Shown: piece by piece, positions 41,677 to 50,748 of the stretch
How positions within the stretch are numbered: the stretch's first letter is position 1
How the letters are laid out: each line of letters opens with the position of its first letter
Assembly (NCBI RefSeq): GCF_044377035.1
Contig: NZ_JBILJW010000002.1
Coordinates: 124,001-188,000, forward strand
DNA length: 64,000 nucleotides
Source: Silanimonas sp044377035
GTDB lineage: Bacteria; Pseudomonadota; Gammaproteobacteria; Xanthomonadales; Xanthomonadaceae
Reading direction: 5' to 3'
Position numbers and translations under genes: made by a program
Notes under the pieces: model-generated
What the model was told of the DNA's origin: nothing
The model's database searches: none
Seen by the model: only the letters and a program-made list of their open reading frames with translations

Positions 41677-43815
41677 ATGCCGATGACCACCTCCGCTGCC
41701 TCCGCGGCGCGTCCCGCGCCCGCCCTCGTCACCACCGCCCTGCCCTACGCCAACGGCGAGATCCACCTCGGCCACCTGGTCGGCTACATCCAGGCCGACG
41801 TCTGGGTGCGGGCCCGGCGCATGGCCGGCGGCACCACCCATTTCGTCTGCGCCGACGACACCCACGGCACGCCGATCATGCTGGCCGCCGAGAAGGCCGG
41901 CACCACGCCCGAAGCTTTCGTCGCCGGCGTGCAGGCCCGCCACGAGCGCGACTTCGCCGATTTCCTCGTCGGCTTCGACCACTACGACTCCACGAACAGC
42001 GCGGGCAACCGCGCGCTGACGGAAGCGATCTACACGGCGCTGAAGGCCAACGGCCATATCGGCGCGCGGCCGATCCAGCAGTTGTTCGACCCCGTGCGGG
42101 AAATGTTCCTGCCGGATCGCTACATCAAGGGCGAGTGCCCCAACTGCGGCACGGCCGACCAGTACGGCGACAACTGCGAGAACTGCGGCGCCACCTACTC
42201 ACCCACCGAGCTGAAGAACCCGCGCTCGGTCGTCTCCGGCGCCACGCCCGAGCTGCGGATGAGCGAGCACCACTTCTTCGAGCTCGGCCGCTTCGAGGCC
42301 TTCCTGCGCGAATGGCTGGCCAGCGACGTCGCCCATCCGGGCGTGCGCGCCAAGCTGATGGAGTGGGTCGAGTCCGGCCTGCGGGCCTGGGACATCTCGC
42401 GCGACGCGCCCTACTTCGGCTTCGAGATCCCCGGCGCGCCCGGCAAATACTTCTACGTCTGGCTCGACGCGCCGATTGGCTATCTCTCGAGCTTCAAGGC
42501 CCTCTGCGAGGCGAACGGCCTCGACTTCGGCGCCTTCCTCGATGCCGCGCGCAATGCGAAGGGCGAGACCGAGCTGCACCACTTCCTCGGCAAGGACATC
42601 GTCAACTTCCACGGCCTGTTCTGGCCGGCGGTGCTGCACGGCTCCGGCCACCGCACGCCGACGCGCCTTCACGTCAACGGCTACCTGACGGTGAACGGCG
42701 ACAAGATGAGCAAGTCGCGTGGCACCTTCATCCAGGCCCGCACCTACCTCGAGGCTGGCCTGCCGCCGGAAGCGCTGCGCTACTACTACGCGCTGAAGAG
42801 CTCGGGCGGCGTCACCGATCTCGACCTCAACCTGCCCGATTTCATGGCGCGGGTGAATTCCGACCTCGTCGGCAAGTTCGTCAACATCGCCAGCCGCTGC
42901 GCCGGCTTCATCGAGAAGCGCTTCGGCGGCCAGCTCGCCTCCGAGCTCGACGATCCCGCGATGGTCGCGCGCTTCGTGGAAGCCCTCGACGCGGTGCGCG
43001 GCCACTACCTCGACGACGATGCCGCCGCCGCCGTGCGCGCGGTGATGGCGCTGGCCGACGAGGCCAACCGCTACGTCGACGAGAAGAAGCCCTGGGTCAT
43101 CGCCAAGGCGGAGGGCGGCGACGCCGAGCTGCAGCGCGTCTGCACGCAGGGGCTCAACCTGTTCCGCCTGCTGGCCATCGGCCTGAAGCCCATCCTGCCG
43201 GCGCTGTGCGCGCGCGCCGAGGGTTTCCTCGACGCGCCCGTCGCCGGCTGGGGCGACGCCGCCACGCCGCTGCTGGGCCGCGCCATCCGCCCCTACGAGC
43301 CCCTGCTCACCCGCATCGAACAAAAGCAGATCGACACCATGATCGACGCCTCCAAGGACTCCCTCGCCGCCGCGGCCGACGCCGCCAAGGCCGCCGCCAG
43401 CACCGCCGACAAAGCGGCGAAGCCCGCCAAACCGGAAACGCCCAAGCCGGCCGCCGCGACGCCCGCCGAGGCCGGCGCGCCGGCCTTCGTCGGCATCGAG
43501 GACTTCGCCAAGCTCGACCTGCGCATCGGCAAGGTGCTGGAGTGCGGCTTCGTCGAGGGTTCGGACAAGCTGCTGCGCTTCAAGCTGGATGCCGGCGAGC
43601 TCGGCGAGCGGCAGATCTTCTCGGGCATCCGCGCCAGCTACGGCGAGCCGGAGAAACTCGTCGGCCGCCATGTCGTGTTCATCGCCAACCTCGCCCCGCG
43701 CAAGATGCGCTTCGGGATGAGCGAAGGGATGATCCTCTCCGCCGGCTTCGATGGCGGCGCGCTCGCCCTGCTCGACGTCGACAGCGGCGCCCTGCCCGGC
43801 ATGCCGGTGCGCTGA
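41677..43815 (+). CDS. metG: Methionyl-tRNA synthetase
   Basis: The product is 712 aa. The class I signature is PYANGEIHLGHLVGY (HIGH form HLGH), with KMSKS as DKMSKSRGTF. A zinc site is formed by CPNC and CENC near residues 150-170. After the catalytic and anticodon parts comes an Ala/Lys/Pro-rich linker (about residues 555-600). A C-terminal EMAPII/Trbp111-like tRNA-binding domain ends the protein (DFAKLDLRIGKVLECG). ATGs at 41677 and 41683 are both possible starts. It is followed 16 bp later by rsxA. Confidence 0.97.
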   Translation: MPMTTSAASAARPAPALVTTALPYANGEIHLGHLVGYIQADVWVRARRMAGGTTHFVCADDTHGTPIMLAAEKAGTTPEAFVAGVQARHERDFADFLVGFDHYDSTNSAGNRALTEAIYTALKANGHIGARPIQQLFDPVREMFLPDRYIKGECPNCGTADQYGDNCENCGATYSPTELKNPRSVVSGATPELRMSEHHFFELGRFEAFLREWLASDVAHPGVRAKLMEWVESGLRAWDISRDAPYFGFEIPGAPGKYFYVWLDAPIGYLSSFKALCEANGLDFGAFLDAARNAKGETELHHFLGKDIVNFHGLFWPAVLHGSGHRTPTRLHVNGYLTVNGDKMSKSRGTFIQARTYLEAGLPPEALRYYYALKSSGGVTDLDLNLPDFMARVNSDLVGKFVNIASRCAGFIEKRFGGQLASELDDPAMVARFVEALDAVRGHYLDDDAAAAVRAVMALADEANRYVDEKKPWVIAKAEGGDAELQRVCTQGLNLFRLLAIGLKPILPALCARAEGFLDAPVAGWGDAATPLLGRAIRPYEPLLTRIEQKQIDTMIDASKDSLAAAADAAKAAASTADKAAKPAKPETPKPAAATPAEAGAPAFVGIEDFAKLDLRIGKVLECGFVEGSDKLLRFKLDAGELGERQIFSGIRASYGEPEKLVGRHVVFIANLAPRKMRFGMSEGMILSAGFDGGALALLDVDSGALPGMPVR

Positions 43816-43831
43816 GCACGGATTCCGCGCC

Positions 43832-44410
43832 GTGACCGACATCCTGCTGATCCTCGTCGGCGCGGTGCTGGTCAACAACTTCGTTTTGGTGAAGTTCCTC
43901 GGCCTGTGCCCGTTCATGGGCGTGTCGAGGCAGCTCGATGCCGCCGTGGGCATGGCGCTGGCGACGGGCTTCGTGCTGACACTGGCCGCAGGTCTCTCGT
44001 GGGCGCTGCAGCACTGGCTGCTGGAGCCCCTCGGCATCGGCGACCTGCGCACGCCGGCCTTCATCCTCGTCATCGCCGCGACCGTGCAGTTCACCGAATT
44101 GCTGCTGCACCGGCAGAGTCCGCGGCTGTACCAGGTGCTGGGCATTTACCTGCCCCTGATCACCACCAATTGCGCCGTGCTCGGCGTGGCCCTGCTCAAC
44201 GTGCAGGCGAAGCATTCGCTGCTGGAATCCGTGCTGTTCGGCTTCGGTGCGGCCGTGGGCTTCGGCCTCGTGCTGGTGCTGTTCGCCGCCCTGCGCGAGC
44301 GCCTGGAATCGGCCGAGGTGCCGGCGGCGTTCAAGGGGGCGCCGATCGCGCTGGTGACCGCCGGCCTGATGGCCCTGGCCTTCGCCGGCTTCACCGGCAT
44401 GGATCGCTAG
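43832..44410 (+). CDS. rsxA: Rnf/Rsx electron transport complex subunit A
   Basis: The product is 192 aa from a GTG. The length and the opening LLILVGAVLVNNFVLVKFLG followed by CPFMGVS match RsxA/RnfA, a six-helix inner-membrane subunit of the ion-translocating NADH:ferredoxin-type complex. The two conserved Cys-bearing segments (GLCPF and TTNCAVLG) that hold an Fe-S cluster within the membrane are present. Only rsxB follows; rsxC, D, G and E are not in this locus. Confidence 0.95.
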   Translation: MTDILLILVGAVLVNNFVLVKFLGLCPFMGVSRQLDAAVGMALATGFVLTLAAGLSWALQHWLLEPLGIGDLRTPAFILVIAATVQFTELLLHRQSPRLYQVLGIYLPLITTNCAVLGVALLNVQAKHSLLESVLFGFGAAVGFGLVLVLFAALRERLESAEVPAAFKGAPIALVTAGLMALAFAGFTGMDR

Positions 44411-44418
44411 GGCGCGTC

Positions 44419-44952
44419 GTGGCCGATCTGTGGCTTCCCCTGCTGGCGCTGGTCGTCCTCTGCGCCGCCCTCGGCGCACTGCTCGGCTGGGCCGCGAAGC
44501 GCTTCGAGGTCGCGGGTGATCCGCTGGTCGACCAGATCAACGCCGTGCTGCCGCAGACGCAGTGCGGACAGTGCAAGTTCCCCGGCTGCCGGCCCTACGC
44601 CGAGGCGATCGCCAAGGGCGAAGCCGACATCAACCAGTGCCCTCCCGGCGGCGAAGCCGGCATCCGCGCGCTGGCGACGCTTCTCGGCCGCGAGCCGAAG
44701 CCGCTCTCCGCCGAGCACGGCGTGGAGAAGCCGCCGCAGGTGGCACGCATCCGCGAGGACGAATGCATCGGCTGCTTCAAGTGCATCGCCGCCTGCCCGG
44801 TCGACGCGATCATCGGGGCGCCGAAGTTCCTGCACGTGGTCGTGGAAGACCTCTGCACGGGCTGCGAACTGTGCATCCCACCCTGCCCGGTCGACTGCAT
44901 CGACCTGCAGCCCGCGGCTCCGCCCCCGCGCTACAGCCGCTCGACGGTGTAA
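44419..44952 (+). CDS. rsxB: Rnf/Rsx electron transport complex subunit B
   Basis: The product is 177 aa from a GTG 8 bp after rsxA. An N-terminal membrane helix (LWLPLLALVVLCAALGALLG) precedes the Fe-S domain QTQCGQCKFPGCRPYAEAI with its later Cys in NQCPPGG. Two 4Fe-4S motifs follow, CIGCFKCIAACPV and CTGCELCIPPCPV. It is slightly shorter than the E. coli protein at the C-terminus. The last 22 bp overlap the convergent TraB-family gene. Confidence 0.95.
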   Translation: MADLWLPLLALVVLCAALGALLGWAAKRFEVAGDPLVDQINAVLPQTQCGQCKFPGCRPYAEAIAKGEADINQCPPGGEAGIRALATLLGREPKPLSAEHGVEKPPQVARIREDECIGCFKCIAACPVDAIIGAPKFLHVVVEDLCTGCELCIPPCPVDCIDLQPAAPPPRYSRSTV

Positions 44953-45833
44953 CCCGCGGCGGCCAGCTGCTGCACCAGCCCTTCCGCACCGAGCAAGTGC
45001 AGAGTGCCGACCGCGACGAGGGCATCGTCGTCGCCGGGCGCGTCCAGCAGGGCCTTGACGCGCGACACCCAAGCCGAATTGCGCTGCGTGTTGATGCGTT
45101 CGTAGAGCGCCGGGTCGCGCGCCTTCATCGCCGCGGCCATGCCCCAGTACAGCGCATCCACGTCGCCTTCCCGCCATTGCCGGTGCAGCCATTCGGTCTC
45201 GCTGCGGATCTCCTCGGAGCGCTCGACCACATCGCGCAGCTGCGCGAGTTGCACACCGGGCTTCATGCCATCGAAAAGACGAATCTGGTCCGCGGGCGTC
45301 TCCAGCCCCGCCGTGCGCTTGCCCTCGCGCGTGGCGCGTTGGGCGAGATGCTTGTCGAGCCCGAGCGCCGGATCGAGGCCGGCGGCGGTCATCTCGGCCA
45401 TGGTGAGCGTCAGCGCGGCGAACCACGGCTCCATCCGCTGCAGGGCTTCGAGCGGCAGGCCGGCCTCCGACGCCAACTGCACGGTGGCCGCCCATGTCGG
45501 GGCATCCATCGTCTGCTGCAGAGTCCGGCCGTCCGTTCGGATGCCAGCCTGCGCGAACTTCAGTCCGAGGGCCGGGTCCGCCAGGGCTTCCGGCGAGAGT
45601 TCGAAGAAGACCTGCTCCGCGTCATCGAGCGCGGCGTAGACCATCGGATCGAGCGGGTAATCCCCAGCCTCCAGCAGGTGGAAGGTGCCCAGCAGGTACA
45701 CCGCGTTGTCGCCATCGCTGGCCTTCCACAGCAGCGGCCGCGGGGGCGCGCTGTCCGCGGCGACTGTCGCGCTCGACGCCATCGCCAGCGCTGCGGCGAA
45801 CGCGAACGCCCTCCAACCGCCGCGATTCGCCAT
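44931..45833 (-). CDS. TraB/GumN family protein
   Basis: The product is 300 aa with a signal peptide (AFAFAAALAMASSATVAAD). Two G-x-x-H motifs mark the family: AVYLLGTFHLLEAGDYPLD near the start and VAVGTLHLLGAEGLVQQL near the end; EQVFFELSPE supplies the conserved Glu. The family is thought to have a metalloprotease-like fold, but the function is not established in bacteria. It is convergent with rsxB (22-bp overlap) and lies 2 bp after the DUF1684 lipoprotein gene. Confidence 0.88.
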   Translation of the reverse strand: MANRGGWRAFAFAAALAMASSATVAADSAPPRPLLWKASDGDNAVYLLGTFHLLEAGDYPLDPMVYAALDDAEQVFFELSPEALADPALGLKFAQAGIRTDGRTLQQTMDAPTWAATVQLASEAGLPLEALQRMEPWFAALTLTMAEMTAAGLDPALGLDKHLAQRATREGKRTAGLETPADQIRLFDGMKPGVQLAQLRDVVERSEEIRSETEWLHRQWREGDVDALYWGMAAAMKARDPALYERINTQRNSAWVSRVKALLDAPGDDDALVAVGTLHLLGAEGLVQQLAAAGYTVERL

Positions 45834-45835
45834 GC

Positions 45836-46843
45836 TCAGGGCGACGCCAACAGCGGAAGCGGTTTTTTCTCGCCGGCTTCGATGCGCAGGTTGAGTCGGT
45901 TCGACGGCGGCGGCATCGGGCAGGTCGAGAACTCGGTGAATGCGCAGGGCGGGTTGTACGCGCGGTTGAAGTCGACCACGGTCGTTCCGCCGTCGGCCGG
46001 CTGCTCCGCATAGAGGAAGCGCGACGCGGCGTAACTCTCATGCCCACTGGTGCGGTCGGCGAAGATCAGGAACAGGCGCCCATCACCTTCGTCCACCGCC
46101 TCCAACCGGAACTCGACGCCGTCCTTCTGGAACACCACGACGCCCGGGTTGGCCATCGCTTCTTCGATGCCCAGGACGTTGACGATGGAGATCGTCTGGC
46201 CCGGCGGATGGGCTTCGAAACGCGCGTCGAAGCGGAACGCCGAATCGATGTCGAAATAGTCGAGGCCGGGGAAGCGCGTGCGCGTCGGCGCCAAGGCGTC
46301 GCGGACGCGGAGGCCGTAGTTCTCGCCGCGCTTGATGACGATGAAGCTGGCATCGCCCTGATTGAAGCCGACGACCGTCGGCGTGCCGCCCTCGGCATCC
46401 GTGACGAGCCGGCGCGTACCGCCATCGGCAGGCTGGCCGTCGTACATGACACCGGCGCCGCGGGTGGCCCGGAACGTGACCGTGCCGTCTCGCTCCAGCC
46501 GGATCATGCCGACCTCCTCGGGACCCGCAGCCAGACGCACGCCCTTGGTGGCTCCGCTGCCGACGTAGCTGTTGCCGGCTTTCAGCCAGTGCAATCCGAC
46601 GAGCGACAGCCAGCCATCCGGCTTCTGCAGGTTCGCAAGGCGCGTCTCTCGCACTTCGTTGACGCTGCGCGCGTGCACGGTCGCCGCTGCGACGGCGGCG
46701 GCTTCGCGCTTCGCCTGGGCGTCGATTTCCGCCTGCGATGGGCCGGAATCACCGCTGCAGCCCGCGGCAAGCAGCGCGGCAAGCAGGGTGGGAAGGCCGA
46801 CGCGCCATGGCGAGTCGTTTTGGGAAGAGGCGTTGCGGGGCAT
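45836..46843 (-). CDS. DUF1684 family lipoprotein
   Basis: The product is 335 aa. I chose the ATG at 46843 because GGAG lies 7 nt before it; an in-frame ATG at 46858 lacks a site. A lipobox (LLAALLAAGC, Cys near residue 29) predicts a lipid anchor. The C-terminal NRAYNPPCAFTEFSTCPMPP is the DUF1684 hallmark. Function is unknown. It is the last but one gene of the nnr-tsaE-amiB-mutL run. Confidence 0.85.
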   Translation of the reverse strand: MPRNASSQNDSPWRVGLPTLLAALLAAGCSGDSGPSQAEIDAQAKREAAAVAAATVHARSVNEVRETRLANLQKPDGWLSLVGLHWLKAGNSYVGSGATKGVRLAAGPEEVGMIRLERDGTVTFRATRGAGVMYDGQPADGGTRRLVTDAEGGTPTVVGFNQGDASFIVIKRGENYGLRVRDALAPTRTRFPGLDYFDIDSAFRFDARFEAHPPGQTISIVNVLGIEEAMANPGVVVFQKDGVEFRLEAVDEGDGRLFLIFADRTSGHESYAASRFLYAEQPADGGTTVVDFNRAYNPPCAFTEFSTCPMPPPSNRLNLRIEAGEKKPLPLLASP

Positions 46844-46854
46844 GTAGGACTCCT

Positions 46855-48705
46855 TCATCGGCCGCGGAGGAACAATCGATCCAGTTCCGCGAGCTCCAAC
46901 TGTACGTAGGTCGGGCGCCCATGGTTGCATTGGGCCGCGCGTTCCGTCGCCTCCATGTCGCGCAACAGAGCGTTCATTTCCGGCACGGTCAGCCGGCGGT
47001 TGGCGCGCACCGAGCTGCGGCAGGCCCAGCCCCCCATCAGCCCATGGACGGCCTCTTCGACCTTGCGCGTGTTGCCGTGTTCACGCAGCTCCGCCAAGGC
47101 ATCGAGCAACAGGGGCTTGGCGTCGAGGTCGGCCAGCAGCGCGGGCACGCTGCGCAGCGAGAGCGACTGCGGTCCCGTGCGGCGCACCTCGAAACCCAGC
47201 GACGACAACAGCACCGCGTGCTGCTCGGCAGCATCGGCTTCGCGCTCGCTCACCGCGAGAGCTTCGGGCACCAGCAGCGGCTGCGCCCGAAGGTCCTGCG
47301 CGGCGAAGGCGGCCTTCATGCGCTCGTAGGTGATCCGCTCATGTGCCGCATGCATGTCGACGAGCACGAGGCCCTGGGCGTTCTGCGCCAGCACGTACAC
47401 GCCATGCAGCTGCGCAAGCGCGAAGCCGAGCGGTGGCGCGACGGTGTCGTCGACTCCTGCGCGCGCCTCCGCGGCTGCCAACTGATGCACGGCACCGGCG
47501 CTGGGGAACGGCGTTGACGCAATCGAGGCCGGCATGCCGGATGTGCTGGCCTCGAGACCACCCGACGCGGCATACAGCGTGCGGTAGGCGGCCATGGTGT
47601 CGCCCACCGAGAGCCCAAGCCGCGACTGGTCGGCCGGCGCCCACTGCGGCAGTCCGGCCACCGGGCTGGGCGTCGGGCCGACGGGACTCGACGGCGCCCC
47701 TACGGCGTCGGCGGGCCGGGCATCGGCCAAGGCTTCGTGCAGCGTACGGAAGATGAAGTCGTGCACCAGCCGGCCATCGCGGAAACGCACTTCATGCTTG
47801 GCCGGATGGACGTTGACGTCGACACGGCGCGGGTCGAGCTCGAGGAACAGAACGAAGCTCGCATGGCGCCCGTGGTACAGCACGTCGGCGTAAGCCTGCC
47901 GCACCGCATGCGCGACGATGCGATCACGGACGGCGCGGCCATTGACGTAGAAGAACTGCTGGTCGGCGCTGCTGCGCGAGGCGGTGGGCAGGCCGATCCA
48001 ACCATGCAGGCGAAGCCCGGCCTGGGCGTGGTCAAGGCCGAGCGCACGCTCGTGGAACTCCGGGCCCAGCGCTTCGGCCAAGCGCTTCGGTGCGTCGCCG
48101 CCGTTGGGGCGGTAATGCCGCAGCAGCCGTCCGTTGTGGTTGAGCTTCAGTTCAATGGTCGGACGCGCGAGCGCGAGTTGGCGCAACCAGTCCTCGACGT
48201 GGCCGAGCTCCGTGCGTTCGGCTTTCAGGAACTTGCGTCGCGCCGGCACGTTGAAGAACAGGTCGCGCGCCTCGACGGTCGTGCCTTGCGCATGCGGATG
48301 CGGGATGACCTCGCCGAGCCGCCCACCGTCGACATCGAGCTTCGCGCCGTGCTCCTGCGTGGCCGTCCGCGAGGCCAGCGAGAACCGGCTCACCGAGGCG
48401 ATCGAGGGCAACGCCTCGCCGCGGAAGCCGAGGGTCGCCACGGCTTCGAGATCGTCGAGGCTGGCGATCTTGCTGGTGGCATGCCGCGAGACCGCCATCG
48501 GCAATTCGGTGGGCGCCATGCCGACGCCGTCGTCGCGGATGCGGATTAGCCGAGCCCCGCCTTCCTCGAGATCGATCTCGACGCGCTGCGCACCGGCATC
48601 CAGGGCGTTCTCGACCAGTTCCTTCACGACCGACGCCGGCCGCTCGACGACTTCGCCGGCGGCGATCTGGTTGATCAGGACTTCGGGGAGCAGCTGGATC
48701 GGCAT
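46855..48705 (-). CDS. mutL: DNA mismatch repair protein MutL (with endonuclease motif)
   Basis: The product is 616 aa. The GHKL ATPase part has VVERPASVVKELVENALDAG, RDDGVGM and LGFRGEALPSI. The C-terminal dimerisation domain carries DMHAAHERITYE, which fits D-x-H-A-x2-E-x4-E, together with ACRSSVRA and CNHGRPTYV. These are the metal-binding motifs of nicking MutL proteins; E. coli MutL, which works with MutH, lacks them. This points to MutH-independent strand nicking. A TATCAT box 28 nt before the ATG may give it its own promoter within the operon. Confidence 0.96.
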   Translation of the reverse strand: MPIQLLPEVLINQIAAGEVVERPASVVKELVENALDAGAQRVEIDLEEGGARLIRIRDDGVGMAPTELPMAVSRHATSKIASLDDLEAVATLGFRGEALPSIASVSRFSLASRTATQEHGAKLDVDGGRLGEVIPHPHAQGTTVEARDLFFNVPARRKFLKAERTELGHVEDWLRQLALARPTIELKLNHNGRLLRHYRPNGGDAPKRLAEALGPEFHERALGLDHAQAGLRLHGWIGLPTASRSSADQQFFYVNGRAVRDRIVAHAVRQAYADVLYHGRHASFVLFLELDPRRVDVNVHPAKHEVRFRDGRLVHDFIFRTLHEALADARPADAVGAPSSPVGPTPSPVAGLPQWAPADQSRLGLSVGDTMAAYRTLYAASGGLEASTSGMPASIASTPFPSAGAVHQLAAAEARAGVDDTVAPPLGFALAQLHGVYVLAQNAQGLVLVDMHAAHERITYERMKAAFAAQDLRAQPLLVPEALAVSEREADAAEQHAVLLSSLGFEVRRTGPQSLSLRSVPALLADLDAKPLLLDALAELREHGNTRKVEEAVHGLMGGWACRSSVRANRRLTVPEMNALLRDMEATERAAQCNHGRPTYVQLELAELDRLFLRGR

Positions 48706-48769
48706 GCCGGCATCGCGCGGGAACAGGCCCCGATGATAGCGGTCGGGCGCGCCGCGCCGCGCGTGCGGA

Positions 48770-50152
48770 CTACTGCGGCGCGGCCGGGATGCGCAGGCGC
48801 TCGCCCACGCGCACGACGTCGTCGCGCTTGTCGTTGGCGTTGCGCAACTGGCTCAGCGAGATGCCGTGCCGCGCGGCGATGAGGCCGAGCGTCTCGCCGC
48901 GCGCGACCACATGCTGGCGGCTGCCCCGCGAGGGGTTCGCGGCGAACCACGTGCCGGGCGGCGGCTGCGAGCCGAAGTAGTCGCTGACGCCGCGGGCAAC
49001 CACTTCGGCCAGACGGCGACGGAAACCCGCATCGTTGAGCTTGCGCTCGTCGGCGGCATTGGTGATGAAACCCGTCTCCACCAACATGGAGGGGACGTCG
49101 GGCGAGCGCAGCACCCAGAAATTGGCGCGTTCGACCTGCGGCTTGTGCGTCTTGCCGACGCTGCGCAGTTCATCGAGCACGTGGTTCGCGGCCTCGTCGG
49201 AGACGCGCATCGTCGCGCTCTGCGAGAGATCGAGCAGCACCGCGGCGAGGCTGCGGTCCTTGTCCTCGAGGCTCACGCCGCCGACGAGATCCGCATTGTT
49301 CTCGCGGTCAGCGAGGAAGCGCGCTGCTTCGCTCGAGGCGCCTCGTGTCGACAGGACGAACACCGACGCGCCGTTGGCCTGTCGGCTCTGCGCGGCATCG
49401 GCATGCACGGAAATGAACAGGTCGGCCTGTGCGTCGCGCGCCTTCTGGTAGCGGTCGCCGAGCGGAATGAACACATCGCCGTCGCGGATCAGCAGCGCGC
49501 GCATGCCGGGATGACGGTCGATTTCCTCGGCCATCGCGCGCGCCACCTTCAGCGTGACGGTCTTCTCGTAGGTGCCGCCGCCGCCGATAGCGCCGGGATC
49601 ACGGCCACCGTGGCCGGCGTCGATGGCGATCAGCAACTCGCGCGCGCCGGACACCGGCGATGGCGCGGCTGCCGCGGACGTTGCCGGAGCATTCGTCACC
49701 GGCGCGACTGCAGACGGGGTGTTGGCCGCCATGGCGGCCTCGTCGCGGAACATTTCAAGCACGAGGCGCGAGGCACGGCCTGTGCCTTCGACGCGAGTGC
49801 GCGGACGCACGGCCCCGGCGAGGTCGAACACGATGCGGAGCTTGCCGGCTTCCGGCGAGCCCGTGCGGACGCCGATCACGCGGCCATTCGGTGCCGGCGG
49901 ACGGAATCCGTCGGCCAGGGCAGCGCCCGGAAGATCCAGAACCAACCGGTCCGGATTGGCGAGGCTGAAAAGACGGTAATCGCCGGGAGCGGCGTCGAGC
50001 TGCAGCTCGGCGCGGGTGCTTTCCTCGCCGGCACTGAGACGCAGTTGGCCCAACTGGACCTCGGCGTGGGCAAACGCGGCATACGCCAAGCCCGCGACCA
50101 GGACGGCCAGGTGCAACCAGCGGGTCAGGTTGAGAGCAGAGGCGCGCGGCAT
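48770..50152 (-). CDS. amiB: N-acetylmuramoyl-L-alanine amidase AmiB type (AMIN, Amidase_3, LysM)
   Basis: The product is 460 aa. A signal peptide (LAVLVAGLAYAAFAHA) leads to a periplasmic enzyme that splits septal peptidoglycan. The AMIN domain (about residues 33-130) targets the septum. A linker rich in Ala and Pro follows, then Amidase_3 (about 168-390) with IDAGHGGRDPGA (zinc His), the Glu in GGTYEKTVTL, SVHAD and VETGFITN. One LysM repeat ends it (about 410-456). Position between tsaE and mutL matches E. coli amiB. Its promoter predicts a leaderless mRNA. Confidence 0.94.
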   Translation of the reverse strand: MPRASALNLTRWLHLAVLVAGLAYAAFAHAEVQLGQLRLSAGEESTRAELQLDAAPGDYRLFSLANPDRLVLDLPGAALADGFRPPAPNGRVIGVRTGSPEAGKLRIVFDLAGAVRPRTRVEGTGRASRLVLEMFRDEAAMAANTPSAVAPVTNAPATSAAAAPSPVSGARELLIAIDAGHGGRDPGAIGGGGTYEKTVTLKVARAMAEEIDRHPGMRALLIRDGDVFIPLGDRYQKARDAQADLFISVHADAAQSRQANGASVFVLSTRGASSEAARFLADRENNADLVGGVSLEDKDRSLAAVLLDLSQSATMRVSDEAANHVLDELRSVGKTHKPQVERANFWVLRSPDVPSMLVETGFITNAADERKLNDAGFRRRLAEVVARGVSDYFGSQPPPGTWFAANPSRGSRQHVVARGETLGLIAARHGISLSQLRNANDKRDDVVRVGERLRIPAAPQ

Positions 50153-50159
50153 GGGGGCG

Positions 50160-50188
50160 ATTCAAGCACCGCCCCCGGCGCAATGCAA
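50160..50188 (-). promoter_or_regulatory. Promoter of amiB, predicted leaderless
   Basis: On the minus strand TTGCAT and TTGAAT are spaced by 17 nt. The -10 box ends 7 nt before the amiB ATG at 50152, so transcription should begin at or next to the start codon. No Shine-Dalgarno is present between them. Confidence 0.6.
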
Positions 50189-50253
50189 GCACTTTTTCCT
50201 TTGCAATCCGTAGCCTGCAGCCTGTTCCTGCGAATCTTCCTGATGAACCGACC

Positions 50254-50748
50254 CTAAGTGGCGGCAGAAATCCCGGCCGCGGCCCCACCGGCGGCGCCGT
50301 CGAGCCGCCGGATCCACTCCCGGCCGGCGTCACTCAGGGGCTTGAGTACCGCGCGTCGCCCTTCCGCCTCCAAGGCGAGGTGGATCACCAGATCCGGCGC
50401 CGGCAGCGCGGTGCCGCCCCGCTCCGGCCACTCCACCAGCCACAGGGCGGCAGCGTCCTGCAGTTCGTCCATGCCCAGGAAATCCAGCTCACCCGCATCG
50501 CCGAGGCGGTAAAGATCGAGATGCGCCGCCTCCCCGTCGGGCAGCGCATAGCGCTCGATCAACGTGTAGGTCGGGCTGCGAATCGTGCCCGTCACCCCCA
50601 GCGCCCGCAGCAGGGCTCGCGCGAGCGTGGACTTGCCGGCCCCCAGGTCACCCTGCAGGTGAACCACGGCGCGCTCAGGCCGGGTCGCGGCGAGGCGGGC
50701 GCCCAAGGCCGCCGTCGCGTCGGCGTCGGGTAGGAAGGGCGCAGTCAT
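50254..50748 (-). CDS. tsaE: tRNA threonylcarbamoyladenosine biosynthesis ATPase TsaE
   Basis: The product is 164 aa. The P-loop is GDLGAGKSTLARALL; SPTYTLIERY and HLDLYRLGDAGELDFLG follow as in the family, and WLVEWPERGG closes the core. TsaE is the ATPase that drives t6A synthesis with TsaB and TsaD. The ATG overlaps the nnr stop (ATGA). A 101-bp gap holding the amiB promoter separates it from amiB. The C-terminus has an Ala/Gly tail of about 15 residues. Confidence 0.95.
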   Translation of the reverse strand: MTAPFLPDADATAALGARLAATRPERAVVHLQGDLGAGKSTLARALLRALGVTGTIRSPTYTLIERYALPDGEAAHLDLYRLGDAGELDFLGMDELQDAAALWLVEWPERGGTALPAPDLVIHLALEAEGRRAVLKPLSDAGREWIRRLDGAAGGAAAGISAAT

